A DNA stretch of 64,000 nt from Streptomyces iakyrus. GTDB taxonomy: Bacteria > Actinomycetota > Actinomycetes > Streptomycetales > Streptomycetaceae. Positions 43,848 to 54,071 of this stretch are shown here, in pieces. The stretch covers positions 186,001 to 250,000 of the forward strand of contig NZ_JNXI01000014.1 in assembly GCF_000717055.1 (NCBI RefSeq), read 5' to 3'. Position numbers and translations under genes: made by a program. A model generated the notes under the pieces. It worked only from the letters and a program-made list of their open reading frames with translations. It did not search any database and had not been told where the DNA came from. Numbering within the stretch: the first letter of the stretch is position 1; each line of letters begins with the position of its first letter.

Positions 43848-44522
43848 TCAGCGCGAGCGCTTGGCGAGGCGTTCCACGTCCAGGAGGATCACCGCGCGGG
43901 CCTCCAGGCGCAGCCAGCCGCGCTGGGCGAAGTCAGCGAGGGCCTTGTTGACCGTCTCGCGGGACGCGCCGACCAGCTGGGCCAGCTCTTCCTGCGTGAG
44001 GTCGTGCACGACGTGGATGCCCTCCTCGGACTGCACGCCGAACCGGCGCGACAGGTCGAGCAGGGCGCGGGCGACGCGGCCCGGGACGTCCGAGAAGACG
44101 AGGTCGGACATGGCGTCGTTGGTCTTGCGCAGCCGGCGCGCGACGGCGCGCAGGAGCGCCGTGGCCACCTCGGGCCGGGCGTTCAGCCAGGGCTGGAGGT
44201 CGCCGTGGCCGAGGCCGAGCAGCTTGACCTCGGTCAGTGCCGTGGCGGTCGCGGTGCGCGGGCCCGGGTCGAACAGCGACAGCTCGCCGATGAGCTCGCT
44301 GGGGCCGACCACGGCCAGCATGTTCTCGCGGCCGTCGGGGGACGTGCGGTGGAGCTTCACCTTGCCCTCCGTGACCACGTACAGGCGGTCTCCGGGGTCG
44401 CCCTCATGGAACAGCGAGTCACCGCGGGCGAGGGTCACCTCACTCATGGAGGCGCGGAGCTCCGCGGCCTGCTCGTCATCGAGCGCCGCGAAGAGCGGAT
44501 TGCGCCGCAGAACGTCGTCCAC
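43848..44522 (-). CDS. crp: cAMP receptor protein Crp
   Basis: 224 residues from GTG 44522 (AAGGAGAGAACTC upstream), the length of the S. coelicolor protein; an in-frame ATG upstream lacks a ribosome site. N-terminal cyclic-nucleotide-binding domain: DSLFHEGDPGDRLYVVTEGKVKL, then phosphate-binding cassette IGELSLFDPGPRTATATAL. C-terminal winged helix: LTQEELAQLVGASRETVNKALADFAQRGWLRLE. It regulates germination, growth and secondary metabolism in Streptomyces. An exact Crp-motif palindrome lies ~90 bp upstream, suggesting autoregulation. Confidence 0.98.
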   Translation of the reverse strand: MDDVLRRNPLFAALDDEQAAELRASMSEVTLARGDSLFHEGDPGDRLYVVTEGKVKLHRTSPDGRENMLAVVGPSELIGELSLFDPGPRTATATALTEVKLLGLGHGDLQPWLNARPEVATALLRAVARRLRKTNDAMSDLVFSDVPGRVARALLDLSRRFGVQSEEGIHVVHDLTQEELAQLVGASRETVNKALADFAQRGWLRLEARAVILLDVERLAKRSR

Positions 44523-44611
44523 GAGTTCTCTCCTTGTCGACCTGCTCAGGGGATCTTGCTCCCCCGTGTACCGAGGGACCGTGGTGCCCATTTTGTCGGG
44601 CGGTCCAAACA

Positions 44612-44625
44612 GTGTGATCTGTCAC
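44612..44625. promoter_or_regulatory. Crp-binding site upstream of crp (and nth)
   Basis: GTG-TGATCT-GTCAC fits GTG-N6-GNCAC. It is part of the palindrome TGTGA-tc-TGTCACA. It lies between the divergent crp and nth genes, 90 bp upstream of the crp start. Confidence 0.75.
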
Positions 44626-44728
44626 AAGGATGCCGCACACGTGTCCCGGGGTACGCGGCAGGGGTCCAATTGGGCGCCGATCTTCAAGGGCCGGGGCGGA
44701 TGTCTGTGCCGGGCCTTAGGCTGGCCGG

Positions 44729-45961
44729 GTGTCCAAATCGCCGGTGAGAGCACAGGCCGAGGGGGCTGCGCGGGTGGTTGTACGTCGCAATTCCGCTGTG
44801 GGCGAACAGGGCCCCGATGGCGGTAAGAAAACGGCGAAACAGAACAAGACGGAGCCGGTGAAGAAGACGGCGTCCGCGAAGAAGACGGCGTCCGCGAAGA
44901 AGACGGCGTCCGCGAAAAAGGCCGCGCCCGCGAAGAAGTCTGCCTCCAAGGCGGGTGCTTCGAAGGCGAGTGGCACGAAGGCGGCTGCTTCGAAGGTGAG
45001 TGGCTCGAAGACGTCCGCCTCAAAGACGAGCGGCTCGAAGACGTCCGCCGCCGAGAAGGCCGCCAAGGGCGGCGGCGCTGCCGTGAAGAAGGCGCCAGCG
45101 GCCAAGAAGGTCACGGTCGCGCCCAAGAAGGCCACCGCCCGCCTCAAGGGCACCGCCCCTGCCAAGGCCGTCGTCCACCCGCCGGGCGACGAGTCGCCCA
45201 CCGCCCTGGTCCGCCGGGCCCGCCGTATCAACCGCGAGCTCGCCGAGGTCTTTCCGTACGCGCACCCCGAGCTGGACTTCGAGAACCCGTTCCAACTCGT
45301 CGTCGCCACGGTCCTGTCCGCCCAGACGACCGACCTGCGCGTCAACCAGACGACACCGTCCCTCTTCGCGAAGTACCCGACCCCGGAGGACCTGGCCGCC
45401 GCCAACCCCGAGGAGGTGGAGGAGATCCTCCGCCCCTGCGGCTTCTTCCGGGCCAAGACGAAGTCCGTCATAGGGCTGTCGAAGGCCCTGGTCGAGGACT
45501 TCGGCGGTGAGGTGCCCGGCCGGCTGGACGATCTGGTCAAGCTGCCCGGCGTCGGCCGCAAGACCGCGTTCGTCGTGCTGGGCAACGCCTTCGGCCGTCC
45601 CGGCATCACCGTGGACACGCACTTCCAGCGCCTGGTGCGCCGCTGGCGGTGGACCGGCGAGAGCGACCCGGACAAGATCGAGGCCGCCGTCGGCGCGCTC
45701 TTCCCGAAGAGCGACTGGACGGACCTCTCGCACCACGTGATCTGGCACGGCCGCCGCATCTGCCACGCCCGCAAGCCCGCGTGCGGCGCCTGCCCGATCG
45801 CCCCGCTCTGCCCGGCGTACGGCGAGGGCGAGACCGACCCGGAGAAGGCGAAGAAGCTCCTCAAGTACGAGAAGGGCGGCTTCCCCGGCCAGCGTCTGAA
45901 GCCGCCGCAGGCCTACCTGGACGCGGGCGGCACACCGGCGCCGCCGCTGGGGGCCGGATGA
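44729..45961 (+). CDS. nth: Endonuclease III with Lys/Ala/Ser-rich N-terminal tail
   Basis: 410 residues; E. coli Nth is ~211. The C-terminal ~230 residues are a complete glycosylase/AP lyase: [19 protein letters not shown], the Hh[15 protein letters not shown] with catalytic Lys, Asp in [12 protein letters not shown], and the 4Fe-4S ligands C-x6-C-x2-C-x5-C in [20 protein letters not shown]. Residues ~30-150 are a basic tail of KKTASA and SGSKTSA repeats from an 18-bp DNA repeat (44860-44917), resembling histone H1 tails. It removes oxidised pyrimidines. GTG start at 44729. Next to crp, as in other Streptomyces. Confidence 0.95.
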   Translation: MSKSPVRAQAEGAARVVVRRNSAVGEQGPDGGKKTAKQNKTEPVKKTASAKKTASAKKTASAKKAAPAKKSASKAGASKASGTKAAASKVSGSKTSASKTSGSKTSAAEKAAKGGGAAVKKAPAAKKVTVAPKKATARLKGTAPAKAVVHPPGDESPTALVRRARRINRELAEVFPYAHPELDFENPFQLVVATVLSAQTTDLRVNQTTPSLFAKYPTPEDLAAANPEEVEEILRPCGFFRAKTKSVIGLSKALVEDFGGEVPGRLDDLVKLPGVGRKTAFVVLGNAFGRPGITVDTHFQRLVRRWRWTGESDPDKIEAAVGALFPKSDWTDLSHHVIWHGRRICHARKPACGACPIAPLCPAYGEGETDPEKAKKLLKYEKGGFPGQRLKPPQAYLDAGGTPAPPLGAG

Positions 45962-46109
45962 GCCGCCCGGACCATGCGGACCGCCGCCCGAGCGGTCCGA
46001 CGCGCCCCCCTGAGAGCCTGACGCGCCGCCCGTTCAGGGGATCCCGGGCACCCGCGGAACGATCTCGGGGCCGCCGCGCGTTGGATGCGGCAGGACGACG
46101 GGGGTGGCG

Positions 46110-46805
46110 ATGACGCGCGCGAGCGACACACAGGACGGCCCGGTGGTGCTGAGCAAGGACGGGCTGCCCGGCTGGCTGGACCCGGTGGTGCACGCCGTGG
46201 AGACCGTGCGGCCGAGGCAGCTGAGCCGCTTCCTGCCGCCGGAGGACGGCGCCGGGCGGCAGTCCGCCGTGCTGGTCCTGTTCGGCGAGGGCCCGCACGG
46301 GCCGGAGCTGCTGCTCATGGAGCGTGCGAGCTCCCTGCGCTCGCACGCCGGCCAGCCCTCCTTCCCGGGCGGCGCCCTCGACCCGGAGGACGGCGACCCG
46401 TCCGGTGACGGCCCGCTGCGGGCCGCCCTGCGCGAGGCGGAGGAGGAGACCGGCCTCGATCCCTCCGGCGTCCAGCTCTTCGGCGTCCTGCCCCGGCTCT
46501 ACATCCCGGTCAGCGGTTTCGTCGTCACTCCGGTTCTGGGCTGGTGGCGGGAGCCGAGCCCGGTCGGGGTGGTCGATCCGAACGAGACCGCCAGGGTCTT
46601 CACCGTCCCCGTGGCGGATCTCACGGATCCCGCGAACCGGGCGACCACCGTCCACCCCAGCGGCCACCGGGGTCCGGCATTTCTGGTCGAATCGGCCCTT
46701 GTCTGGGGTTTCACGGCCGGAATCATCGACCGGCTGCTGCACTTCGCAGGCTGGGAGCGGCCCTGGGACCGCGAGAAGCAGGTCCCGCTCGACTGGCGCG
46801 CATGA
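46110..46805 (+). CDS. NUDIX CoA-pyrophosphatase-type hydrolase
   Basis: 231 residues from ATG 46110 (a GTG two codons earlier is also possible). Motif LLLMERASSLRSHAGQPSFPGG is the CoA-pyrophosphatase (NudL/Nudt7) variant, then the Nudix box LRAALREAEEETGLD. The C-terminal part has PRLYIPVSGFVVTPVLG and PAFLVESALVWGFTAGIIDRLL. Likely hydrolyses CoA or related pyrophosphates. A possible 51-codon frame links it to nth by overlapping stop-starts. Confidence 0.92.
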   Translation: MTRASDTQDGPVVLSKDGLPGWLDPVVHAVETVRPRQLSRFLPPEDGAGRQSAVLVLFGEGPHGPELLLMERASSLRSHAGQPSFPGGALDPEDGDPSGDGPLRAALREAEEETGLDPSGVQLFGVLPRLYIPVSGFVVTPVLGWWREPSPVGVVDPNETARVFTVPVADLTDPANRATTVHPSGHRGPAFLVESALVWGFTAGIIDRLLHFAGWERPWDREKQVPLDWRA

Positions 46806-46809
46806 CAGG

Positions 46810-48018
46810 GTGGCCTCCGTGAACGTGCTGGACATCTTGTTGCTGGTCGCCGCCGTGTGGTTCGCGGTCGTGGGGTACCGCCAGGGGTTCGTCGTCGGCA
46901 TCCTGTCGGTGATCGGCTTCCTGGGCGGCGGCCTCGTCGCGGTGTACGTGCTGCCCGTCGTCTGGGACGCGCTGACGGACAACGCGGAGGTGAGCACGAC
47001 CGCCGCCGTCGTCGCGGTCGTCGTCGTCATCGTCTGCGCCTCCGTCGGCCAGGCCCTCACCACCCACCTCGGCAACAAGCTGCGCCGGCACATCACCTGG
47101 TCCCCGGCCCGGGCCCTGGACGCCACCGGCGGCGCCCTCGTCAATGTCGTGGCGATGCTCCTGGTCGCCTGGCTGATCGGCTCGGCCCTCGCGGGCACGA
47201 CACTGCCCACGCTCGGCAAGGAGGTCCGCAACTCCAAGGTGCTGCTGGGCGTCTCGCAGGCACTGCCCGACCAAGCGGCCACCTGGTTCGCGGACTTCTC
47301 CTCCGTCCTCGCGCAGAACGGCTTCCCACAGGTCTTCAGCCCGTTCTCGAACGAGCCGATCACGGACGTCCGGCCACCCGACCCGGCGCTGGCGAACAGC
47401 CCCGTGGCGACCCGCGCCCAGCGTTCCATCGTCAAGGTCATGGGCACGGCCCCGAGCTGCGGCAAGGTCCTGGAGGGCACCGGCTTCGTCTTCTCCGACC
47501 GCCGCGTCATGACCAACGCGCACGTGGTGGGCGGAGTCGACGAGCCGACCGTGCAGATAGGCGGCGAGGGCAGGAAGTACGACGCCACGGTCGTGCTCTA
47601 CGACTGGCGGCGCGACATCGCCGTCCTCGACGTGCCGAATCTCAAGGCGCCCGTGCTGCGGTTCACCGACAAGGACGCGAGCAGCGGCGACGGCGCGATC
47701 GTCGCGGGCTTCCCGGAGAACGGGGCGTACGACGTGCGGGCCGCACGCGTACGGGGCCGCATCTCGGCCAACGGCCCGGACATCTACCACCGCGGCACGG
47801 TCCGCCGCGACGTCTACTCCCTCTTCGCCACCGTCCGCCAGGGCAACTCCGGCGGCCCGCTGCTCACCCCCGACGGCAAGGTCTACGGCGTGGTGTTCGC
47901 CAAGTCCCTCGACGACGCCGAGACCGGATACGCGCTGACCGTGGACGAGATCCAGGAGGACATTACCAAGGGGCGCACCGCCAACCAGCAGGTGGGAAGC
48001 GACAGCTGCGCGCTCTAG
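46810..48018 (+). CDS. MarP-like membrane serine protease (CvpA + trypsin)
   Basis: 402 residues. N-terminal CvpA-like domain with four membrane helices (NVLDILLLVAAVWFAVVGYRQGFVVGIL...; RALDATGGALVNVVAMLLVAW), then an extracytoplasmic chymotrypsin-fold domain: His in RRVMTNAHVVGGVD, Asp in RRDIAVLDV, Ser in VRQGNSGGPLLTPDG. Same layout as Mycobacterium MarP, which protects against acid and oxidative stress. Paired cysteines (SCGKVL and the final SCAL) could form the MarP-type disulphide. GTG start at 46810 or 46819. Confidence 0.95.
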   Translation: MASVNVLDILLLVAAVWFAVVGYRQGFVVGILSVIGFLGGGLVAVYVLPVVWDALTDNAEVSTTAAVVAVVVVIVCASVGQALTTHLGNKLRRHITWSPARALDATGGALVNVVAMLLVAWLIGSALAGTTLPTLGKEVRNSKVLLGVSQALPDQAATWFADFSSVLAQNGFPQVFSPFSNEPITDVRPPDPALANSPVATRAQRSIVKVMGTAPSCGKVLEGTGFVFSDRRVMTNAHVVGGVDEPTVQIGGEGRKYDATVVLYDWRRDIAVLDVPNLKAPVLRFTDKDASSGDGAIVAGFPENGAYDVRAARVRGRISANGPDIYHRGTVRRDVYSLFATVRQGNSGGPLLTPDGKVYGVVFAKSLDDAETGYALTVDEIQEDITKGRTANQQVGSDSCAL

Positions 48019-48060
48019 GCGCGGTGCCGAGGCAACAGGTGCCGGGGCGACAGGTGTCGG

Positions 48061-48084
48061 GGCGTCACTCGCGCGGGTGACGCC
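48061..48084. terminator. Bidirectional hairpin after marP-like gene
   Basis: GGCGTCAC (48061-48068) pairs with GTGACGCC (48077-48084), 8-nt loop, immediately before the stop of the minus-strand small gene. Confidence 0.65.
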
Positions 48085-48267
48085 TCAGTCGCGTGTGTGG
48101 CGCAGACGTACGGAGACCCAGCGGGCCCGGCGGCGGAGGATGCGCGGGATCCCCACCCTGGGATTCGCGGTCACCATCTGCGGTGCGCCGCTTCGCTGGT
48201 GGGGGTTCGTACCGCTCGCCGAGCGGCGATTGCGGGTTGCGTCACTGTAGTCGTGCGTCCAGCCCAT
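48085..48267 (-). CDS. Small basic protein, hypothetical
   Basis: 60 residues: MGWTHDYSDATRNRRSAS at the start and RVGIPRILRRRARWVSVRLRHTRD at the end. Strongly basic, no membrane segment or motif. The composition looks protein-like rather than a GC shadow, and there is no competing gene on the other strand in this 390-bp gap. Start codon ATG, weak ribosome site. Position between converging genes and hairpin supports a separate gene. The remainder of the gap (48268-48408) shows nothing further. Confidence 0.4.
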   Translation of the reverse strand: MGWTHDYSDATRNRRSASGTNPHQRSGAPQMVTANPRVGIPRILRRRARWVSVRLRHTRD

Positions 48268-48408
48268 ACCCCGACGTGTGCCCCCGCCCCATGGTCGATA
48301 ACCGCGCCAGGAGCGTCCAATTGGCCTATGCGCCGGGCAAGTGGCCGTTCGTAGGACAAGCGTTCACGTGACGAGGTGCCGGTGCGGGGGCCGGGCGGGC
48401 AAGGCCGG

Positions 48409-49359
48409 TCACCGGTCGGGTTCGGGGTCCCGCAGCCAGTTGATGAGCTCCGAGGAGAACGCGACCGGGTCCTCCTCGTGCGGGAAGTGCCCGAGGCCGT
48501 CGAACAGACGCCAGCGGTAGGGGGCTTCGACGTACTCGCCGGACCCGGCCGCGCTGCGCGTGCGCATCACGGGGTCGAGCGAGCCGTGCAGATGGAGGGT
48601 CGGCACGCGCACCGGCCGCTTCATCCGCCGGTTGAACTGGATGCCGTCCGGGCGGGCCAGGGAGCGCACCATCCAGCGGTACGGCTCGACCGCGCAGTGC
48701 GCCGTGGAGGGGATGCACATGGCGCGGCGGTACGTCTGAAGCGCCTCGTCCTCGGGCGGGCGCGGCCCGGACCACTCCTGGATCAGCTCCGCCACGAGCG
48801 CCCCGTCGTCGGCGGTGAGCTGCCGCTCCGGGATCCAGGGCCGCTGGAACCCCCAGATGTGTGAACCGGCGCGGCTCTGCTTGACGTCTCTCAGCATGGC
48901 CGAGCGCCAGCGCCGCGGGTGTGGCATGGACGAGACCGCCAGCCGCCGCACCAGCTTGGGGCGCATCGCCGCCGCCGTCCACGCGAGGTACCCGCCCAGG
49001 TCGTGGCCGACCAGCGCGGCATCCGGCTCGCCGAGGGAGCGGATGACGCCGGTGACGTCGAGCGCGAGGTTGGCGGGGTCGTAGCCGCGCGGCGTGCGGT
49101 CGCTGCCGCCGACACCCCGCAGGTCCATGGCGACGGCCCGGAATCCCGCGTCGGCGAGCGCCACCAGCTGGTGCCGCCACGTCCACCAGAACTGCGGGAA
49201 GCCGTGCAGCAGCAGCACCAGCGGCCCGTCGCCCAGCTCCGCGATGTGGAAGCGGGCGCCGTTGGCGGCGACGTCGCGGTGGCTCACCTTCCTCCCGCCG
49301 GGGACGTCGAGCAGGACGGCCGGAGCCGGTGGTGCCGGGGGTGTGTCGGGGTCCGTCAT
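48409..49359 (-). CDS. Alpha/beta hydrolase (epoxide hydrolase/haloalkane-dehalogenase-like)
   Basis: 316 residues. The oxyanion motif LLLHGFPQFWWTWRHQ is followed by AMDLRGVGGSD and the nucleophile elbow ALVGHDLGGYLAW, in which the nucleophile is Asp (G-H-D-x-G), as in epoxide hydrolases and dehalogenases. The C-terminal acid is near LHGSLDPVMR and the His in DGLGHFPHEEDP. The start overlaps the holin-like gene stop (ATGA). Substrate unknown. Confidence 0.92.
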   Translation of the reverse strand: MTDPDTPPAPPAPAVLLDVPGGRKVSHRDVAANGARFHIAELGDGPLVLLLHGFPQFWWTWRHQLVALADAGFRAVAMDLRGVGGSDRTPRGYDPANLALDVTGVIRSLGEPDAALVGHDLGGYLAWTAAAMRPKLVRRLAVSSMPHPRRWRSAMLRDVKQSRAGSHIWGFQRPWIPERQLTADDGALVAELIQEWSGPRPPEDEALQTYRRAMCIPSTAHCAVEPYRWMVRSLARPDGIQFNRRMKRPVRVPTLHLHGSLDPVMRTRSAAGSGEYVEAPYRWRLFDGLGHFPHEEDPVAFSSELINWLRDPEPDR

Positions 49360-49844
49360 GAGGACGAGCGTGCCACAGCCTCGATGGCCTCGGGGACCCG
49401 GTCCTGCGGGAGCTCCGGGCGCGGGTGCGGCTTGGCCTTCTGCAGCACGACCGCGCTCTCCTTCATCGAGGCGGCGACCTTCTGAGGGCCCTTGCTCTTC
49501 TTGGCCTTCTTCGCGAAGGTCACGCCGATCAGCGCGAGCACTCCGGCGACCAGCACGTTCGCCGCGAACGACAGCAGGAAGCAGACCGCGAGGTTCCAGT
49601 CGCTCCAGGTGCGGATGCCGTACGCCAGCGCGAAGTTCAGCATCGGCAGGGAGAAGATCAGCACCGCGCCGGCCGCCGAGAAGGCGCCGCCGCTGGTCGC
49701 GCCCCGCTTCACGTCCTGCCTGAGCTGCGCCTTGGCCAGCGCGATCTCGTCGTGCACCAGCGCCGACATTTCCGCTGTCGCCGAGGCGAACAGCTGGCCG
49801 ATGCTGCGTTCGGCGCCGACCGGGCTGCCGTCGGGTGCGCTCAT
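49356..49844 (-). CDS. Phage-holin-superfamily membrane protein (actinobacterial holin-X)
   Basis: 162 residues. N-terminal helical IGQLFASATAEMSALVHDEIALAKAQLRQDVKRG, then two membrane helices (GGAFSAAGAVLIFSLPMLNF and NLAVCFLLSFAANVLVAGVLALIGV), and a Lys-rich tail KKAKKSKGPQKVAASMKES. This is the standard PF07332-type layout; despite the name it is a chromosomal gene of unknown role. It precedes the hydrolase in one operon. Confidence 0.9.
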   Translation of the reverse strand: MSAPDGSPVGAERSIGQLFASATAEMSALVHDEIALAKAQLRQDVKRGATSGGAFSAAGAVLIFSLPMLNFALAYGIRTWSDWNLAVCFLLSFAANVLVAGVLALIGVTFAKKAKKSKGPQKVAASMKESAVVLQKAKPHPRPELPQDRVPEAIEAVARSSS

Positions 49845-49964
49845 CGCGGTCTCCCTCTTCTGCGTACGGTCCGTTGTCCGCGTCTTGTTCCTGACCCGCC
49901 CCAGTCGTCCGGCCGGGCACGGTCCGACTGCGTACGGTCCCGTCTTTTGTACCGTCTCGTCAGA

Positions 49965-51401
49965 TCATGCCGGACGGTGGTGGTCCTCGCCTGCCCCGCC
50001 CGGTACTTCGGCAAGCCCGTGGCGCGCGGCTGCCTTCTCCCGGGCGATCCGGCGGTGCTCGGCGGCCTTGCGCTCGTAGAGGGTGGCGAGCCGCAAGTGG
50101 TAGGCGGGATCGTCCTCCTCGTAGACGTCCGGGACGCCGTCGGCGTCCTCGTCGCGCTCCTCGTCCGCCCACAGTCGGCGGTACTTGGCGTTCCGCATCT
50201 TCAGCAGAACGGTCGCGAGTGTCGCGGCGATCAGCGAGCCCAGCAGGACGGCGGCCTTGACCTCGTTCGTCATCGCCTGATCGCCCTCGAAGGCGAGTTC
50301 ACCGATGAGCAGCGACACGGTGAAGCCGATGCCGGCGAGACTGGCCACCGCGAACACGTCCGCCCAGGCCAGGTCGTCGCTGAGCGAGGCACGGGTGAAA
50401 CGGGCCGCCAGCCACGTCCCGCCGAAGATGCCGACCGCCTTGCCGACCACGAGGCCGAGGACGACACCGAGGGTCTCGGGCGTGCTGAACACCTCGGCGA
50501 GCGCCCCGCCGGACACCACGACCCCCGCGCTGAACAACGCGAACAACGGCACCGCCAGTCCCGCCGACAGCGGCCGCACGAGGTGCTCGATGCGCTCGCC
50601 GGGGGAGCGGTCCTCCCCCTCGCGGCGGTGGCAGCGCAGCATCAGGCCCATGGCGACACCGGCGACGGTGGCGTGGATGCCGCTGTTGTACATCAGCGCC
50701 CAGATGACGAGGGCGAGCGGCACGTACACGTACCAGCCGCGGACACCCGCGCGCAGCAGCACCCAGAAGAGCAGCAGCCCGGCGACGGAGCCGCCGAGCG
50801 CGGCGAAGTTCAGGTCGGCGGTGAAGAAGACGGCGATGATCAGGATCGCGAAGAGGTCGTCGACGACGGCGAGCGTGAGCAGGAAGGCCCGCAGCGCGCT
50901 CGGCAGGGAGGTGCCGATGACGGCGAGTACGGCGAGCGCGAAGGCGATGTCGGTGGCGGTCGGCACGGCCCAGCCGTCCAGGGAGCCGCCGCCGCCGACC
51001 GCGGTGAGGGTGTAGACGAGCGCCGGTACCGCCATGCCGCACAGGGCGGCGACGACCGGCAGCGCTGCGGCCTTCGGGTCGCGCAGATCGCCCGCGACGA
51101 GTTCGCGCTTGAGCTCGATGCCGGCGACGAAGAAGAAGATCGCCAGCAGTCCGTCGGCGGCCCAGTGCGCGACGGACAGGTCCAGGCCGAGGGCGGCGGG
51201 GCCGATGTGGAAGTGGGAGACGCTCTCGTAGCTGTCGTGCAGCGCGGGGATGTTCGCCCAGAGCAGCGCGGTGACCGCGGCGGCGAGGAGCAGCACCCCG
51301 CCGACGGTCTCGGTGCGCAGCGCGTCCGCCACGTACGTCCGCTCGGGCAGCGACAGCCGGCCGAGGACCTTGCGGGGGGTGGTGGGGCGGGGCGCTGTCA
51401 C
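49965..51401 (-). CDS. nhaA: Na+/H+ antiporter NhaA
   Basis: 478 residues. NhaA family, about 12 membrane helices. Key ion-binding region near helix V: VVDDLFAILIIAVFFT with adjacent Asp residues (Asp163/164 equivalents), plus VPTATDIAFALAVLAVIG (Asp133/Lys300-type region) and GIELKRELVAGDLRDPKAA. The ~60-residue hydrophilic C-terminus (DEDADGVPDVYEEDDPAYHLRLATLYERKAAEHRR) is an extension typical of actinobacteria. Exports Na+ in exchange for H+. Confidence 0.96.
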   Translation of the reverse strand: MTAPRPTTPRKVLGRLSLPERTYVADALRTETVGGVLLLAAAVTALLWANIPALHDSYESVSHFHIGPAALGLDLSVAHWAADGLLAIFFFVAGIELKRELVAGDLRDPKAAALPVVAALCGMAVPALVYTLTAVGGGGSLDGWAVPTATDIAFALAVLAVIGTSLPSALRAFLLTLAVVDDLFAILIIAVFFTADLNFAALGGSVAGLLLFWVLLRAGVRGWYVYVPLALVIWALMYNSGIHATVAGVAMGLMLRCHRREGEDRSPGERIEHLVRPLSAGLAVPLFALFSAGVVVSGGALAEVFSTPETLGVVLGLVVGKAVGIFGGTWLAARFTRASLSDDLAWADVFAVASLAGIGFTVSLLIGELAFEGDQAMTNEVKAAVLLGSLIAATLATVLLKMRNAKYRRLWADEERDEDADGVPDVYEEDDPAYHLRLATLYERKAAEHRRIAREKAAARHGLAEVPGGAGEDHHRPA

Positions 51402-51550
51402 GGGGGAGACCTCCGGTGGACGGGCAGGGCGGAATCACCTGCCGACCAGACTTCCCGGCGCACCTTGGAACACTTGTTTTGCTTAGTTTAGGTAAACGTA
51501 CAGCAGCGCGCATCCGGTGGTCTTCGCCGCCGCCGGGGCGCGCTCACGGA

Positions 51551-51573
51551 GGGCACCCGATGATCGGGTGCCC
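51551..51573 (-). terminator. Hairpin after acsA
   Basis: GGGCACCCGA (51551-51560) pairs with TCGGGTGCCC (51564-51573) around TGA, 31 bp downstream of the acsA stop on the minus strand. Confidence 0.85.
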
Positions 51574-51603
51574 GCCGTCGGTTCCGTCATGCCGGTGCCG
51601 CGA

Positions 51604-53559
<1,956 letters not shown>

Positions 53560-53587
53560 GGCATCTGCCTTTCCCAGGGTGTCCGTT

Positions 53588-53601
53588 GTGTCCCAGGCCA
53601 C
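53588..53601. promoter_or_regulatory. Crp-binding site upstream of acsA
   Basis: GTG-TCCCAG-GCCAC fits GTG-N6-GNCAC exactly. The site is centred ~36 bp upstream of the acsA start codon. Confidence 0.6.
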
Positions 53602-54071
53602 AGCTCATCAGACCCGGGGGTGCGATGACAAGGGCCGACCGCCGATTGGTTTAGACCTGTCGGACGGTGCTGTCGGGGACCGGGGTCATCCGTACCCACG
53701 GACGCCGACCAGGGAAAGTTCACTGCGTGTGCTGCCGGTCACCTGGAACTCGGCTGAGCGGAGGGGGCGTGGCGCCTTCGCATGGTGCCGTCGGGTGAGG
53801 CGGGCGGTCGGCATTCGGCCGGGGCGCGCTGAGGTAGGGCGGGAGGCCGGCAACCTGCCGGTGGTGGTGGTCCGCTGAAGCGGCGAGCAGGTGCCGGAGA
53901 CCTTCAGCCCGGGGATCTCCAGGATCTTGTCAGCAGCTGGCCCGGACCGTCCGCTGCGGCGGGCCACTGAGTGAGCCCCCGGGCTCGACCGGGAGCACAC
54001 CCCAACCGGTGCCGAGCCGGAGCACACCCCAACCGGTGCCGAGCCGGAGCACACCCCGGCCCGGCGTCGGC
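53602..54071. repeat. Gene-free region with a 27-bp tandem repeat
   Basis: The unit GAGCACACCCCAACCGGTGC plus CGAGCCG occurs at 53993-54019 and 54020-54046, then partially (54047-54057). The remainder (53602-53990) contains the acsA upstream sequence and no convincing gene. Function unknown; the repeat lies just after the SulP-fusion stop. Confidence 0.7.

Noticed and set aside
51483..51501. DmdR/DtxR-like iron box upstream of nhaA
   Set aside because: Only about 13 of 19 positions agree with the consensus and nhaA is not an iron gene.
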